From Lutibacter litoralis (lineage in GTDB: Bacteria; Bacteroidota; Bacteroidia; Flavobacteriales; Flavobacteriaceae), in NCBI RefSeq assembly GCF_014646675.1, contig NZ_BMNS01000013.1, forward strand, positions 1 through 32,492: a DNA stretch of 32,492 nt, given 5' to 3'. Under the pieces are notes generated by a model. It made no database searches and was not told the origin of the DNA. It saw only the letters and a program-made list of their open reading frames with translations. How positions within the stretch are numbered: the stretch's first letter is position 1; the number at the start of each line of letters is the position of its first letter. Below, piece by piece: positions 1-6,334 of the stretch. The translations under genes and the position numbers were made by a program.

Positions 1-89
1 ACCGTATATATTAACCTTAATTCTCTCTTTTATTCTTTCTGATTAAGTATCAAATTTATTAAAAGACAAACTTAAGCCGTATAAAATTA

Positions 90-202
90 ATTGCTGGTGC
101 AAGCCTACTTACGAAAATCCTCGCGGATTTTCTATTCGGTTTGTATTTGCTAAATTAGGTGCTTAAACAACGCAACTAATCTTATACAAACACGTTAGCA
201 AT
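90..202 (+). repeat. Hairpin element A, cassette-site-like, upstream of the thioredoxin gene
   Basis: The non-coding stretch ahead of the first gene has an organised structure. Its left end ATTGCT (90-95) is complementary to its right end AGCAAT (197-202). Inside is a perfect hairpin, AAAATCC (114-120), loop TCGC, GGATTTT (125-131). Positions 180-212 match the reverse complement of 30442-30474 at 26 of 33 ungapped positions. Outer inverted ends around an inner hairpin are what integron attC sites look like, but no integrase is seen, so this reading is inference. A selfish palindromic repeat is the main alternative. Positions 1-89 hold no gene that I can see. Confidence 0.5.
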
Positions 203-219
203 AATTTAAACCGCATAAA

Positions 220-1110
220 ATGCCACAAGTGAAAATACTGATTTTGATATTCATAGTAACAATGTTGAATGGATGTCAAAAAGAAAATAAGAATTTATAT
301 AAAACCACTGAATTACAGAATGGCTTTCCTGAAATACTAAAACCACTTGAAAAGGATTTACCTTTTAAAATATTAAGTCATTCTATTTTAGAGTCTAATA
401 ACGACTCAATTAATATTTATTTCGGAAGTCTCAAACAAGGAAAACAAAAAGGAAATTGGATTGCGCTATCTTCAAAGAATCAAATCAAACAATTCAGTAC
501 GGTTGACTTAAAGCAAAACCCAAAAAACGAAAAAGAAAATGATATTGATTTAGAGTTTAACAATTCGAGAAATAGAGTGTCATTAAGAATTAAAGAGTTT
601 GATACAATCAATAATAGAATTACTTATTCTTGGATTAATCAAACCACTTTAACCGACTCGCTGTCTGTTTTAACAATCGACAAACCTCTTGCAAAAGGAA
701 AAACATTTCCATCAATTGAACTCACAGATATTAATGGAAAAAAATTCAATATAGATAACTTAAAGGAACAAACAATAGTTATTAATTGGTGGGCTGTTTG
801 GTGTGCACCTTGTAGAAAAGAAATCCCTGGTTTAAACAAATTGGTTAATAAATATTCAGATAAAAATGTGCAGTTTATTTCAATTACTGACGACTCAATG
901 GATAAGGTTTCTGATTTTCTGAAAAATAATGAATTTGAGTACGATATAACTTTTATTTCTAAAAATGATAGAGTTCTATTTGGAAATTCTTACCCTAAAA
1001 ACATTGTAATTGATAGCAATAAAAACGTTACTTTTTACAAAGAAGGAGGAAATGAAAATGTTTGGCTAGAAATTGACCAACACCTAACAGAAATGAATAA
1101 TATTAAATAA
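220..1110 (+). CDS. TlpA/ResA-type thioredoxin-fold lipoprotein
   Basis: This is a probable periplasmic thiol-disulfide oxidoreductase of 296 aa. The N-terminus is a lipoprotein signal with lipobox LNGC, so Cys19 would be lipidated. Residues about 20-155 are an extra N-terminal domain that I do not recognise. The C-terminal thioredoxin-like domain (about 158-290) has the redox motif WCAPC at 194-198 and the likely cis-proline loop near Pro259 (YPKN). TlpA/ResA proteins reduce disulfides in cytochrome c maturation or in exported proteins; the partner here is unknown. The gene stands alone between element A and an inverted copy of that element's right end (GTTAGCAAT 194-202, ATTGCTAAC 1117-1125), which suggests it moved as a single-gene unit. 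The fold assignment is firm; the substrate is not known. Confidence 0.85.
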   Translation: MPQVKILILIFIVTMLNGCQKENKNLYKTTELQNGFPEILKPLEKDLPFKILSHSILESNNDSINIYFGSLKQGKQKGNWIALSSKNQIKQFSTVDLKQNPKNEKENDIDLEFNNSRNRVSLRIKEFDTINNRITYSWINQTTLTDSLSVLTIDKPLAKGKTFPSIELTDINGKKFNIDNLKEQTIVINWWAVWCAPCRKEIPGLNKLVNKYSDKNVQFISITDDSMDKVSDFLKNNEFEYDITFISKNDRVLFGNSYPKNIVIDSNKNVTFYKEGGNENVWLEIDQHLTEMNNIK

Positions 1111-1116
1111 AAAACT

Positions 1117-1125
1117 ATTGCTAAC
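1117..1125. repeat. Inverted copy of the 194-202 motif closing the thioredoxin gene
   Basis: ATTGCTAAC lies seven bases after the thioredoxin stop codon and is the exact reverse complement of GTTAGCAAT at 194-202, 18 bases before the start codon's final spacer. The two 9-mers therefore bracket the gene and little else. It is followed by AAAGAACTGAG, comparable to the ACAACAAAG downstream of the CDF gene near 23690. Confidence 0.55.
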
Positions 1126-1160
1126 AAAGAACTGAGTTAAACAAACACCTTAAGAAGTAT

Positions 1161-1205
1161 AATAATAAAATGCCTGATTAGAATTTACCTAGGCATTTTA
1201 TTATT
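1161..1205. terminator. Bidirectional hairpin terminator overlapping the end of the 62-aa gene
   Basis: AATAATAAAATGCCT (1161-1175) and AGGCATTTTATTATT (1191-1205) form a perfect 15-bp stem around a 15-nt loop, with T-rich sequence on the plus-strand exit side. The stop codon of the minus-strand 62-aa gene lies in the loop, so its last codons form part of the terminator. It separates the thioredoxin unit from the island to the right. Confidence 0.7.
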
Positions 1206-1373
1206 TTTAAACAACCTCCTCAAAATATAAGAAACAAAGAAACTCACCACAGCTCCAATAACAGCCATAACTATAGTAAAAACCACATCGTGTAGACTAA
1301 TATTAATTATTGTTGATAACAAAGTACCGCCAACAACACCACTTCTTACCTGTAAATCATTCTGTAACATCAA
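1185..1373 (-). CDS. Small single-pass membrane protein, holin-like position
   Basis: This is a 62-aa protein of unknown family. Residues about 27-50 are a continuous hydrophobic segment, followed by a basic tail (RRLFKNNK), which fits a single membrane helix or a short hairpin with its C-terminus in the cytoplasm. It is the last gene of a minus-strand operon that starts at 2808 and begins only four bases after the stop of the 89-aa gene. Phage holins share this size and topology, and an upstream operon gene looks like a cell-wall enzyme, so a holin-like role is possible. There is no diagnostic motif. The downstream terminator overlaps its last codons. Confidence 0.65.
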   Translation of the reverse strand: MMLQNDLQVRSGVVGGTLLSTIINISLHDVVFTIVMAVIGAVVSFFVSYILRRLFKNNKMPR

Positions 1374-1377
1374 AGGT

Positions 1378-1647
1378 TTATTTTTCGCTTATTTTTTCGT
1401 TTTGCTCTTGGTCAGAAGCCTGCACTGAGCTTGCCGAAGTGTCATTGTCAGATACCACCGCTTGACTTACAGCAGTTGCCACAGTTCCGGCAACTGTCAA
1501 ATATGTAGCCACGGTAACTACAATTGCAGGCAAACTTATAGGAGCTGCAATAATAACTCCTCCAGCAGTAGCGAGGGCAATACCAATATTGCGTAGTTTT
1601 CTAAAAAATGAAGGTGTTTTTCTTTTATAACGTTCTGTAATTTTCAT
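1378..1647 (-). CDS. Small hydrophobic protein with basic head and acidic tail
   Basis: This 89-aa protein has no function I can name. It has a strongly basic N-terminus (residues 1-19), a long Ala/Val/Ile-rich hydrophobic stretch (about 21-66) enough for one or two membrane helices, and a polar acidic tail. The tail (about residues 69-78) is encoded partly by a GC-rich 20-base sequence (1422-1441) that resembles a widespread dispersed bacterial repeat, so the C-terminus may have been extended or replaced by repeat insertion. It lies in an operon between the DUF5675 gene (10-nt gap) and the 62-aa membrane protein. Like its neighbour it could act at the membrane in a lysis-type module; this is inference from size and context. 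Confidence 0.65.
   Translation of the reverse strand: MKITERYKRKTPSFFRKLRNIGIALATAGGVIIAAPISLPAIVVTVATYLTVAGTVATAVSQAVVSDNDTSASSVQASDQEQNEKISEK
1422..1441 (-). repeat. GC-rich dispersed-repeat copy inside a coding region
   Basis: On the minus strand this reads CACTTCGGCAAGCTCAGTGC. I recall it as a short dispersed repeat seen in many bacterial genomes, usually between genes. It has partial dyad symmetry (CACT/AGTG around CTTCGGCAAG) and is far more GC-rich than its surroundings. Here it stays in frame and encodes TSASSVQ near the end of the 89-aa protein. No second copy occurs in the window. Confidence 0.5.
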
Positions 1648-1657
1648 AATGAATATT

Positions 1658-2053
1658 TTAAGATTTAATAGTTAATGTGATTGTTTCTTTTCTTTCAAAT
1701 GCCTGATGGCATAGTGAAACTATTTTTTGAAAAATTAATTTTGAAGAAAGTCCTTTTCCAATTCCTGTAAGCGAACTTACAGGTGCTAAACAGCCTCTTA
1801 ATTCTTTTTTTGCATCATTTGCTGGGTGAATCAAAATCAAACTTCTTTCAGGTACATTTTTAAGTAATAAATGATGTTTAAATTTTTCAGAAAAGCGTGG
1901 TTTTAATTCATAAACACCTTCTGGAATACAAGAAATGGATCTCTTGTTCTCTAGCCAGGGTAATTCAATGGTAAATCCCAAAAATGCCCCTTTATAAAAG
2001 AGGACACCATTGGTGCCCTCTTTTAAATAAGTTCTGTGTAACAGTAAATTCAT
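1658..2053 (-). CDS. DUF5675 family protein, possible L,D-transpeptidase-like cell-wall enzyme
   Basis: This 131-aa protein matches my memory of the DUF5675 family along its length: TYLKEGTNG near the start, FTIELPWLENK (27-37), CIPEGVYEL (42-50), and a conserved block around SLILIHPAND...ELRGCLAP (71-91). His76 and Cys88, the latter in an RGC context, resemble the His and Cys of YkuD L,D-transpeptidases (SHGC), which cross-link or cleave peptidoglycan peptides. That enzymatic reading is inference. There is no signal peptide, so export would need a partner, for example the small membrane proteins encoded just downstream. Its start codon overlaps the stop of the 251-aa gene by one base (TAATG), which implies translational coupling. 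Confidence 0.75.
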   Translation of the reverse strand: MNLLLHRTYLKEGTNGVLFYKGAFLGFTIELPWLENKRSISCIPEGVYELKPRFSEKFKHHLLLKNVPERSLILIHPANDAKKELRGCLAPVSSLTGIGKGLSSKLIFQKIVSLCHQAFERKETITLTIKS

Positions 2054-2808
2054 TAAACAGTGTCTACATCAATCACAGATAAGGCATTGTACGAGCCATT
2101 TTTTAACGGATACATTGTACCATTCACTTCCTGATAAAACTCAATACCTAAAACCTGAATTACAGGTAATACTGAGTTTGCTGTTAACGCTGCCATTAAA
2201 TCAATTTGAGCCGTGTCTGCACTGTCATAAGGCAATACAGCAGTTTCATCACTTTCAAAAACGGAAGTCTCAGTAGCAAAATCAATCTCAGCAGCACCCA
2301 TAACAATTTTAAAATGTGTTGTTCCTGAAGGAGCTCCAATTCTAATTGTAGGTGCAAAAGGGGCAATACTCAAAATTGCTTCTCCAGTAGGTCTTGCAAA
2401 CACTTCTGTGAAAGGAGTAAATAATGTAGCTCCTAATTTTCCATTAAGATTAAATTCAAAGCCCTTTAAAAGTGCTAAATTTCCATCTTGAATAGTTCTT
2501 AATCCACGTTCATTTGTGGAGTCAGTTTTTACAATTTTCAAAAGATCAGTAGTTAATCTGCTAACCACTCTTTTATCTTTTGCATTTTGCAAAAGAATAC
2601 GAATTGCATTTCTAACTAATTTTCCACCTTTACCAGCAGTTCCAAATTCAGCACCGTTTTCACGTGTTCTTTGAAACGCCGGATCGTTTGCAATTCTGGA
2701 TTTATCCACACCGCCTTTTTCACGGGCAAGATGCCCATCTGAAGTTTTGTAAAAAGAAATACCCCCAATAGTTCCTTTTAATTTAATAATACCATTTTGT
2801 CTAGCCAT
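2053..2808 (-). CDS. Conserved hypothetical protein (MARQNGI family), possible virion or cargo protein
   Basis: This is the 251-aa first gene of the minus-strand island operon. It begins MARQNGIIKLKGTIGG and continues with a basic, Gly-rich segment (about 20-85). The C-terminal two-thirds is rich in beta-prone Thr/Val/Ala residues. There is no signal peptide, membrane segment or catalytic motif. I recall similar proteins in other flavobacteria beside DUF5675 genes but know no function. A structural or cargo protein of a phage-derived module would fit the context. It ends on the start codon of the DUF5675 gene. Its upstream region (2809-2958) is shared divergently with the HTH gene; I see only a weak -7-like TTCATTTG near 2835 on the minus strand. 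Confidence 0.65.
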   Translation of the reverse strand: MARQNGIIKLKGTIGGISFYKTSDGHLAREKGGVDKSRIANDPAFQRTRENGAEFGTAGKGGKLVRNAIRILLQNAKDKRVVSRLTTDLLKIVKTDSTNERGLRTIQDGNLALLKGFEFNLNGKLGATLFTPFTEVFARPTGEAILSIAPFAPTIRIGAPSGTTHFKIVMGAAEIDFATETSVFESDETAVLPYDSADTAQIDLMAALTANSVLPVIQVLGIEFYQEVNGTMYPLKNGSYNALSVIDVDTV

Positions 2809-2958
2809 AATTTTATAAATTTTTAATTCTCAACAAATGAAGGTATCTTTATAAAAGAATTAAAAAACAAGTATCCATTCCTTCCGAGATCAACTATTAA
2901 TTCCAAAATAGGACATAGATGCAGCTAGGGTAGTAGTAGGATAAAGCATAGATAGTGT

Positions 2959-3162
2959 ATGAAAATTGTAAGAACCTGTATATACCCAAAAGACATTCAA
3001 TGCATCACTGGCAGAAGTGAACGCTATGGACGTAAACTTTTAAATACAATTAAATCACACTATGGTAAACAAAAACATCAATTCATTACTTCAGAAGAAT
3101 TTGCAGAGTATAGGGGTATTAAGCTTGAAACTGTGAATGAATACTTACAAAAAGTATCATAA
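2959..3162 (+). CDS. Small HTH DNA-binding protein, excisionase/regulator-like
   Basis: This 67-aa basic protein has two helix-turn-helix-like segments: IQCITGRSERYGRKLLNTIK (about 13-32) and the C-terminal SEEFAEYRGIKLETVNEYL (about 45-63), the latter similar to the helix pair of MerR/excisionase proteins. It is transcribed divergently from the 251-aa operon and just ahead of the Fic gene, a position that suits a local regulator. A perfect terminator follows it, so it is probably transcribed apart from fic. The DNA-binding call rests on the helix pattern and charge. The target is unknown. Confidence 0.65.
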   Translation: MKIVRTCIYPKDIQCITGRSERYGRKLLNTIKSHYGKQKHQFITSEEFAEYRGIKLETVNEYLQKVS

Positions 3163-3173
3163 ACCTAATTTAT

Positions 3174-3196
3174 AACACTTGTTATAAGTGTTTTTT
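3174..3196 (+). terminator. Rho-independent terminator after the HTH gene
   Basis: AACACTT (3174-3180), loop GTTAT, AAGTGTT (3186-3192), then a run of T residues. It lies 12 bases after the HTH stop codon. Confidence 0.75.
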
Positions 3197-3249
3197 ATAG
3201 AAACTAAATAATATTAATTGTTTATCAGTATTTGTAATTCATTTTCATG

Positions 3250-3257
3250 TATATTTG
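3250..3257 (+). promoter_or_regulatory. Bacteroidetes -7 promoter element for fic
   Basis: TATATTTG matches the TAnnTTTG consensus and lies 25 bases before the fic start codon. A TTTG at 3231-3234 could be the -33 element, although the 15-nt spacer is shorter than the usual 17-23. Confidence 0.5.
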
Positions 3258-3282
3258 ATTTAATTATTTTTCACAAAAAGAT

Positions 3283-4821
3283 ATGAGAATAAAGTGTTTT
3301 TCACGAAATATAACTGTTTTTCACGGAAGAACTGCTCCAGAAGAAGGAGTTTTAGTAGGTTATGGAGCATTAATAGAGGTGTTTGCATTAAGAATGCCTT
3401 TGCCATTTAAATTAGCATTAATAAGCACAAAAAACCGTAAATATAAAACAGAAGAATGGCAGGTATTTACACCACGTCATCAACCAGCAGAATCTCTTTA
3501 TAAGCAATTAATATTTGCTTTAAGATATGAAGGTGTTAACTTATTGTTTTTTAAAAAACTATTTGAAAAATTATCTGTTAAAGAAATAGAAACGTTAGTT
3601 CAAATAGAACCATTAGGGCAATATAGTCGTAAAATATGGTTTTTATATGAATGGTTATTTAACCAGAAATTAAATATTCCAGATTTAAAGTCGGGAAATT
3701 TTGTAGCTTTGATTGATAGTAAAATTCAGTATGCAATTCAAGGTTCAAACGTTTCAAGACAACGTATTGTTAATAATTTACCAGGAACACCTAATTTTTG
3801 TCCTTTAATTTTTAAGACTGAAAAGTTAGAAAAATATATTGAAGCTGACTTGGCCTTAAAAAAGAGAGATTATTTAAAAGATATTAGAAAAGATGTTTTG
3901 CAACGAGCTTCAGCATTTTTATTGTTAAAAGATTCTAAAGCATCTTTTACAATTGAAGGTGAAAATCCTACAAATAAAAGAGCAGTTCTATGGGGGAAAA
4001 CAATAGGGCAAGCAGGTTCTAAAAATTTAAGTAAAGAAGAACTAATTCGATTACAACAAATGGTTATTGAAAATAGCCGATTTGTTAAAATGGGGTACAG
4101 GAAAGAAGGTGGTTTTGTTGGAGAACACGATAGAACTTCTGGAGAGCCAATACCGGAGCATATTTCAGCAAAATGGCAAGATGTTGAAGAGTTAATAAAC
4201 GGACTCATAGAAAGTTTTAAAAGAATGGAACAGTCAAGTTTTAATGCTGTTTTAACAGCAGCTAATGTTGCTTTTGGCTTTGTATTCATTCATCCTTTTG
4301 TAGATGGTAATGGGAGAATACATCGGTATTTAATTCATCATATTTTAGCCAAAATGAATTTTGCTCAACAAGGCGTAATATTCCCAATTTCAGCTTCAAT
4401 ATTGAACCATATTAACGATTATAGAAAAGTGTTAGAATCCTATTCACATTCGTTATTAGAGTTTATAAAATGGCAAAAAACTGAAAACAATAATGTTAAA
4501 GTCTTAAATGATACAATAGATTTATATAAATACTTTGACGCTACTTTTCAAGCGGAATTTTTATATGATTGTGTGAATGATACTATAGAAAATGTTATTC
4601 CTGATGAGGTTAATTATTTGCGTAAATTTGATGAAATGAAATATTTTCTAGAGAATACATTTGAAATGCCTGATAAAATGGTTGCCCTGTTAATCCGTTT
4701 TTTAGAACAGAATCAAGGACTACTTTCAAAAAGAGCTCAAAAGGATGAATTTTCAGAATTAACAATTGATGAAGTAACTACTATTGAATGTAAGTTTAAA
4801 GAAATATTTTTAGTTGAATAA
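3283..4821 (+). CDS. Fic family protein adenylyltransferase with N-terminal inhibitory helix
   Basis: This is a 512-aa Fic protein. The core motif HPFVDGNGRIHR at 337-348 matches HxFx(D/E)GNGRxxR: His337 would activate the target hydroxyl, and the Gly/Asn loop with Arg345 would bind ATP phosphates. SFTIEG at 221-226 matches the (S/T)xxxE(G/N) inhibitory motif, placing it in the class where an N-terminal helix of the same chain blocks ATP binding. Residues 1-200 are an N-terminal region longer than usual. About 390-512 is a helical C-terminal region that may include a winged-helix-like part. Fic enzymes AMPylate protein targets and serve in toxin-antitoxin, stress or phage-defence roles. No separate antitoxin is needed with this architecture. 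It has its own -7 element and is flanked by accessory genes and a tRNA fragment, which suggests horizontal transfer. Confidence 0.92.
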   Translation: MRIKCFSRNITVFHGRTAPEEGVLVGYGALIEVFALRMPLPFKLALISTKNRKYKTEEWQVFTPRHQPAESLYKQLIFALRYEGVNLLFFKKLFEKLSVKEIETLVQIEPLGQYSRKIWFLYEWLFNQKLNIPDLKSGNFVALIDSKIQYAIQGSNVSRQRIVNNLPGTPNFCPLIFKTEKLEKYIEADLALKKRDYLKDIRKDVLQRASAFLLLKDSKASFTIEGENPTNKRAVLWGKTIGQAGSKNLSKEELIRLQQMVIENSRFVKMGYRKEGGFVGEHDRTSGEPIPEHISAKWQDVEELINGLIESFKRMEQSSFNAVLTAANVAFGFVFIHPFVDGNGRIHRYLIHHILAKMNFAQQGVIFPISASILNHINDYRKVLESYSHSLLEFIKWQKTENNNVKVLNDTIDLYKYFDATFQAEFLYDCVNDTIENVIPDEVNYLRKFDEMKYFLENTFEMPDKMVALLIRFLEQNQGLLSKRAQKDEFSELTIDEVTTIECKFKEIFLVE

Positions 4822-5004
4822 TACTTAATAAATGTCATAATTTTTAGTGTAATTTGTATCAATTTAGAGTATAAATTCATATATTTGATAAGGAAATTGA
4901 AAGTTAAATTTCAATAAAGTAAATTAATTGACTGGTTCACAAATCGGTCACCACCTTTACAAGAAGTAGTTGAATAGCAGTAAAATAAAGGGATTTTGGA
5001 CGTA

Positions 5005-5026
5005 GTTCGAATCCTGTCGCGATCAC
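5005..5026 (+). other. tRNA 3'-end fragment, possible att site remnant
   Basis: GTTCGAATCCTGTCGCGATCAC reads like the T-loop, the 3' half of the T-stem and the acceptor 3' strand of a tRNA. The 5' half of the T-stem should be GACAG, but here it is GACGTA, so the stem cannot form and no upstream cloverleaf is visible. Such 3' fragments are left where integrases insert elements into tRNA genes. The rest of 4822-5153 contains no gene that I can support. Confidence 0.45.
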
Positions 5027-5030
5027 ACAA

Positions 5031-5061
5031 AACCTTACTATTAGTTTAGTAAGGTTTTTTT
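5031..5061. terminator. Strong hairpin terminator
   Basis: AACCTTACTA (5031-5040) and TAGTAAGGTT (5047-5056) form a perfect 10-bp stem with a 6-nt loop, followed by T5 and preceded by an A-run. It can act on both strands. It sits directly after the tRNA-like fragment, as would be expected if it once terminated that tRNA. Confidence 0.75.
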
Positions 5062-5153
5062 GTTTAAAATGAGTAATGGTGTAAAAGTATAAGGTTTTAA
5101 CTTAAAAATACACTAAGAATAGATTAGGATTCTAGTTTCTTAAAGATATTATT

Positions 5154-5654
5154 CTATTTTTTGAGGATCTGAGGATCTTTCATATTCTCGTCCATTTCCT
5201 GTTTTAAATCTACAGCTTGTATGTAAATAGACATTTTACCTCTAATAAAATATAAAATTGTAATAATTATAACTGCTATTGGAACCGTGTAAATAAATTC
5301 TACTTCATCAACATACTCTACACTGTCATTAATTACTGCTATTAATTGAAATAAATAGACTGAAATGGGAATTGCAATTGCATGAACCCACCAATGCTTG
5401 TTAGTTATAAACCAAATAAATAAAAGTAATAAGGGAACAAATTTAGAAAAGAAATAATAGATATAGTTGTGCGCTTTTACATAATAACCACCCTTGATTA
5501 CACCAAATATGGTATCCCAGTCTTCAGAGAAAGTTGGGTCAGGGTTTAGAATTGGTACAGATTGATAAAAATAGAGTAAGTATGGTGTTATAACAATTAA
5601 AAACACAATAACACTCCCTATGAGTAAAGATGATTTTTTATTAGTTTTCTGCAT
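5154..5654 (-). CDS. Multi-pass membrane protein of unknown function (start revised)
   Basis: This 166-aa protein begins MQKTNKKSS and has about four hydrophobic segments: residues about 9-30, 68-85, 90-112 and 125-145, ending in a charged cytoplasmic tail (QEMDENMKDPQ). The frame is open further upstream to a TTG at 5702, but a TATATTTG promoter element (5687-5680) lies inside that extension, so the ATG at 5654 is the better start, giving a leader of about 20 nt. It is a monocistronic gene after the island's terminator. I do not recognise the family and see no catalytic or transport motif. Confidence 0.65.
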   Translation of the reverse strand: MQKTNKKSSLLIGSVIVFLIVITPYLLYFYQSVPILNPDPTFSEDWDTIFGVIKGGYYVKAHNYIYYFFSKFVPLLLLFIWFITNKHWWVHAIAIPISVYLFQLIAVINDSVEYVDEVEFIYTVPIAVIIITILYFIRGKMSIYIQAVDLKQEMDENMKDPQILKK

Positions 5655-5679
5655 TCGTATATTAACTATTCTAATATAA

Positions 5680-5687
5680 CAAATATA
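5680..5687 (-). promoter_or_regulatory. -7 promoter element of the 166-aa membrane protein gene
   Basis: TATATTTG on the minus strand is an exact TAnnTTTG match, 26 bases upstream of the ATG at 5654. It rules against the upstream TTG start at 5702. Confidence 0.55.
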
Positions 5688-5791
5688 GTTAATTAATTGC
5701 AATCACAAAATAAAAGAAAACAGAAAACCACAATAGATAACTATTGTGGTAAGTGTAACATTAATTTCATTAATGTATTTAAGTTTTTGTA

Positions 5792-5926
5792 TTAACCTTT
5801 TGTAGGAATATACATTTGACCACTTTTTTTAATAGCTTGTTCATCAGTTGATGTGTTGCTTAATACTATTGCAGCAAAAAAACCTGCTACAAGTAGCAAT
5901 CCGAAAATTAATTTTAATTTTTTCAT
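5792..5926 (-). CDS. 44-aa single-pass membrane peptide (start revised)
   Basis: This short gene starts at the ATG at 5926 and encodes MKKLKLIFG followed by a hydrophobic helix (residues about 6-23) and a polar tail of about 20 residues ending MYIPTKG. Helix and tail fit either a secreted peptide with a signal sequence or a small membrane protein. The frame is open up to 5989, but the promoter (TTTG, 20-nt spacer, TAAATTTG) overlaps that extension, so translation must begin downstream of it. No homologue comes to mind. It is a real candidate because the promoter match is so good. Confidence 0.6.
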   Translation of the reverse strand: MKKLKLIFGLLLVAGFFAAIVLSNTSTDEQAIKKSGQMYIPTKG

Positions 5927-5958
5927 TTTAGTAAGAATTAAATGATTAGTAAGAACCT

Positions 5959-5990
5959 CAAATTTAACATAAAACTTACGTATAAACAAA
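5959..5990 (-). promoter_or_regulatory. Consensus Bacteroidetes promoter for the 44-aa peptide
   Basis: On the minus strand TTTG (5990-5987) is followed by a 20-nt spacer and TAAATTTG (5966-5959). Both boxes and the spacing match the flavobacterial sigma factor consensus. Transcription should start near 5952, leaving a leader of about 26 nt. Confidence 0.7.
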
Positions 5991-6198
5991 AAAAATCCTC
6001 CATTATTTTTTTTATTTTAAAAAATAATGTGATTTAAAAGATCAATTTTCTTTTAATTTAAAGGGCTTGCCTATCAAATATAAAAGGTTAAAAAGTCTTA
6101 AATTTTAGTAACTAAAACTTCTATTTTTGGAGATTATTAAAAGCAAAACTGAATTATTATACAGCATAAATAGTTTTTTTGTCATAATAATCAGCGAA

Positions 6199-6235
6199 TT
6201 ACAAACCCTCTCCGTAAAAATTTGTAACTATAGGG
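6199..6235. ncRNA. Candidate structured RNA or pseudoknot in a gene-free stretch
   Basis: The interval 5991-6334 contains no gene. Within it TTACAAA (6199-6205) pairs with TTTGTAA (6221-6227), and CCCT in the loop (6206-6209) can pair with AGGG just outside the stem (6232-6235). This is an H-type pseudoknot arrangement and the most GC-rich patch of the interval. I match it to no known RNA family, and the strand is undecided. Confidence 0.25.
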
Positions 6236-6273
6236 ACGCTCTTACTAATGCAAATATAATAAAATTTTTTATA

Positions 6274-6291
6274 TGTGCAAAATATTGCACA
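6274..6291. promoter_or_regulatory. 18-bp palindrome, possible regulator operator
   Basis: TGTGCAA, AATA, TTGCACA is a perfect 7-4-7 inverted repeat, similar in shape to Crp/Fnr-family sites. It lies about 45 bases beyond the end of fdhD and 350 bases upstream of the 44-aa peptide gene. There is no T-run, so it is unlikely to be a terminator. Which gene it serves is unclear. Confidence 0.3.
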
Positions 6292-6334
6292 AAATAAGTA
6301 GTTTGTTGTGAAAAACGTGTATTTTGTTTAAAAA

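Noticed and set aside
3870..4289. A 139-codon open frame on the minus strand inside the Fic gene
   Set aside because: It lies antisense to the conserved Fic core, has no recognisable motif and no promoter or start context, so it is a shadow frame.
4922..4978. Short open stretch reading LIDWFTNRSPPLQEVVE before a TAG, possibly the end of a lost integrase or transposase
   Set aside because: Only 18 codons are open and an in-frame stop precedes them. I cannot tie the peptide to a family, so it is not annotated.
4940..5026. A complete tRNA gene ending at 5026
   Set aside because: The T-stem does not pair and no D-arm, anticodon arm or 5' acceptor strand complementary to GCGATCA is found upstream. 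It is reported only as a fragment.
5655..5702. N-terminal extension of the 166-aa membrane protein from a TTG at 5702
   Set aside because: The extension contains the TATATTTG promoter element, so it cannot be in the mRNA made from that promoter.
5991..6334. A molybdenum-cofactor or other known riboswitch for the formate dehydrogenase operon
   Set aside because: The stretch is downstream of the operon, not in its leader, and the bases fit no riboswitch consensus that I know.
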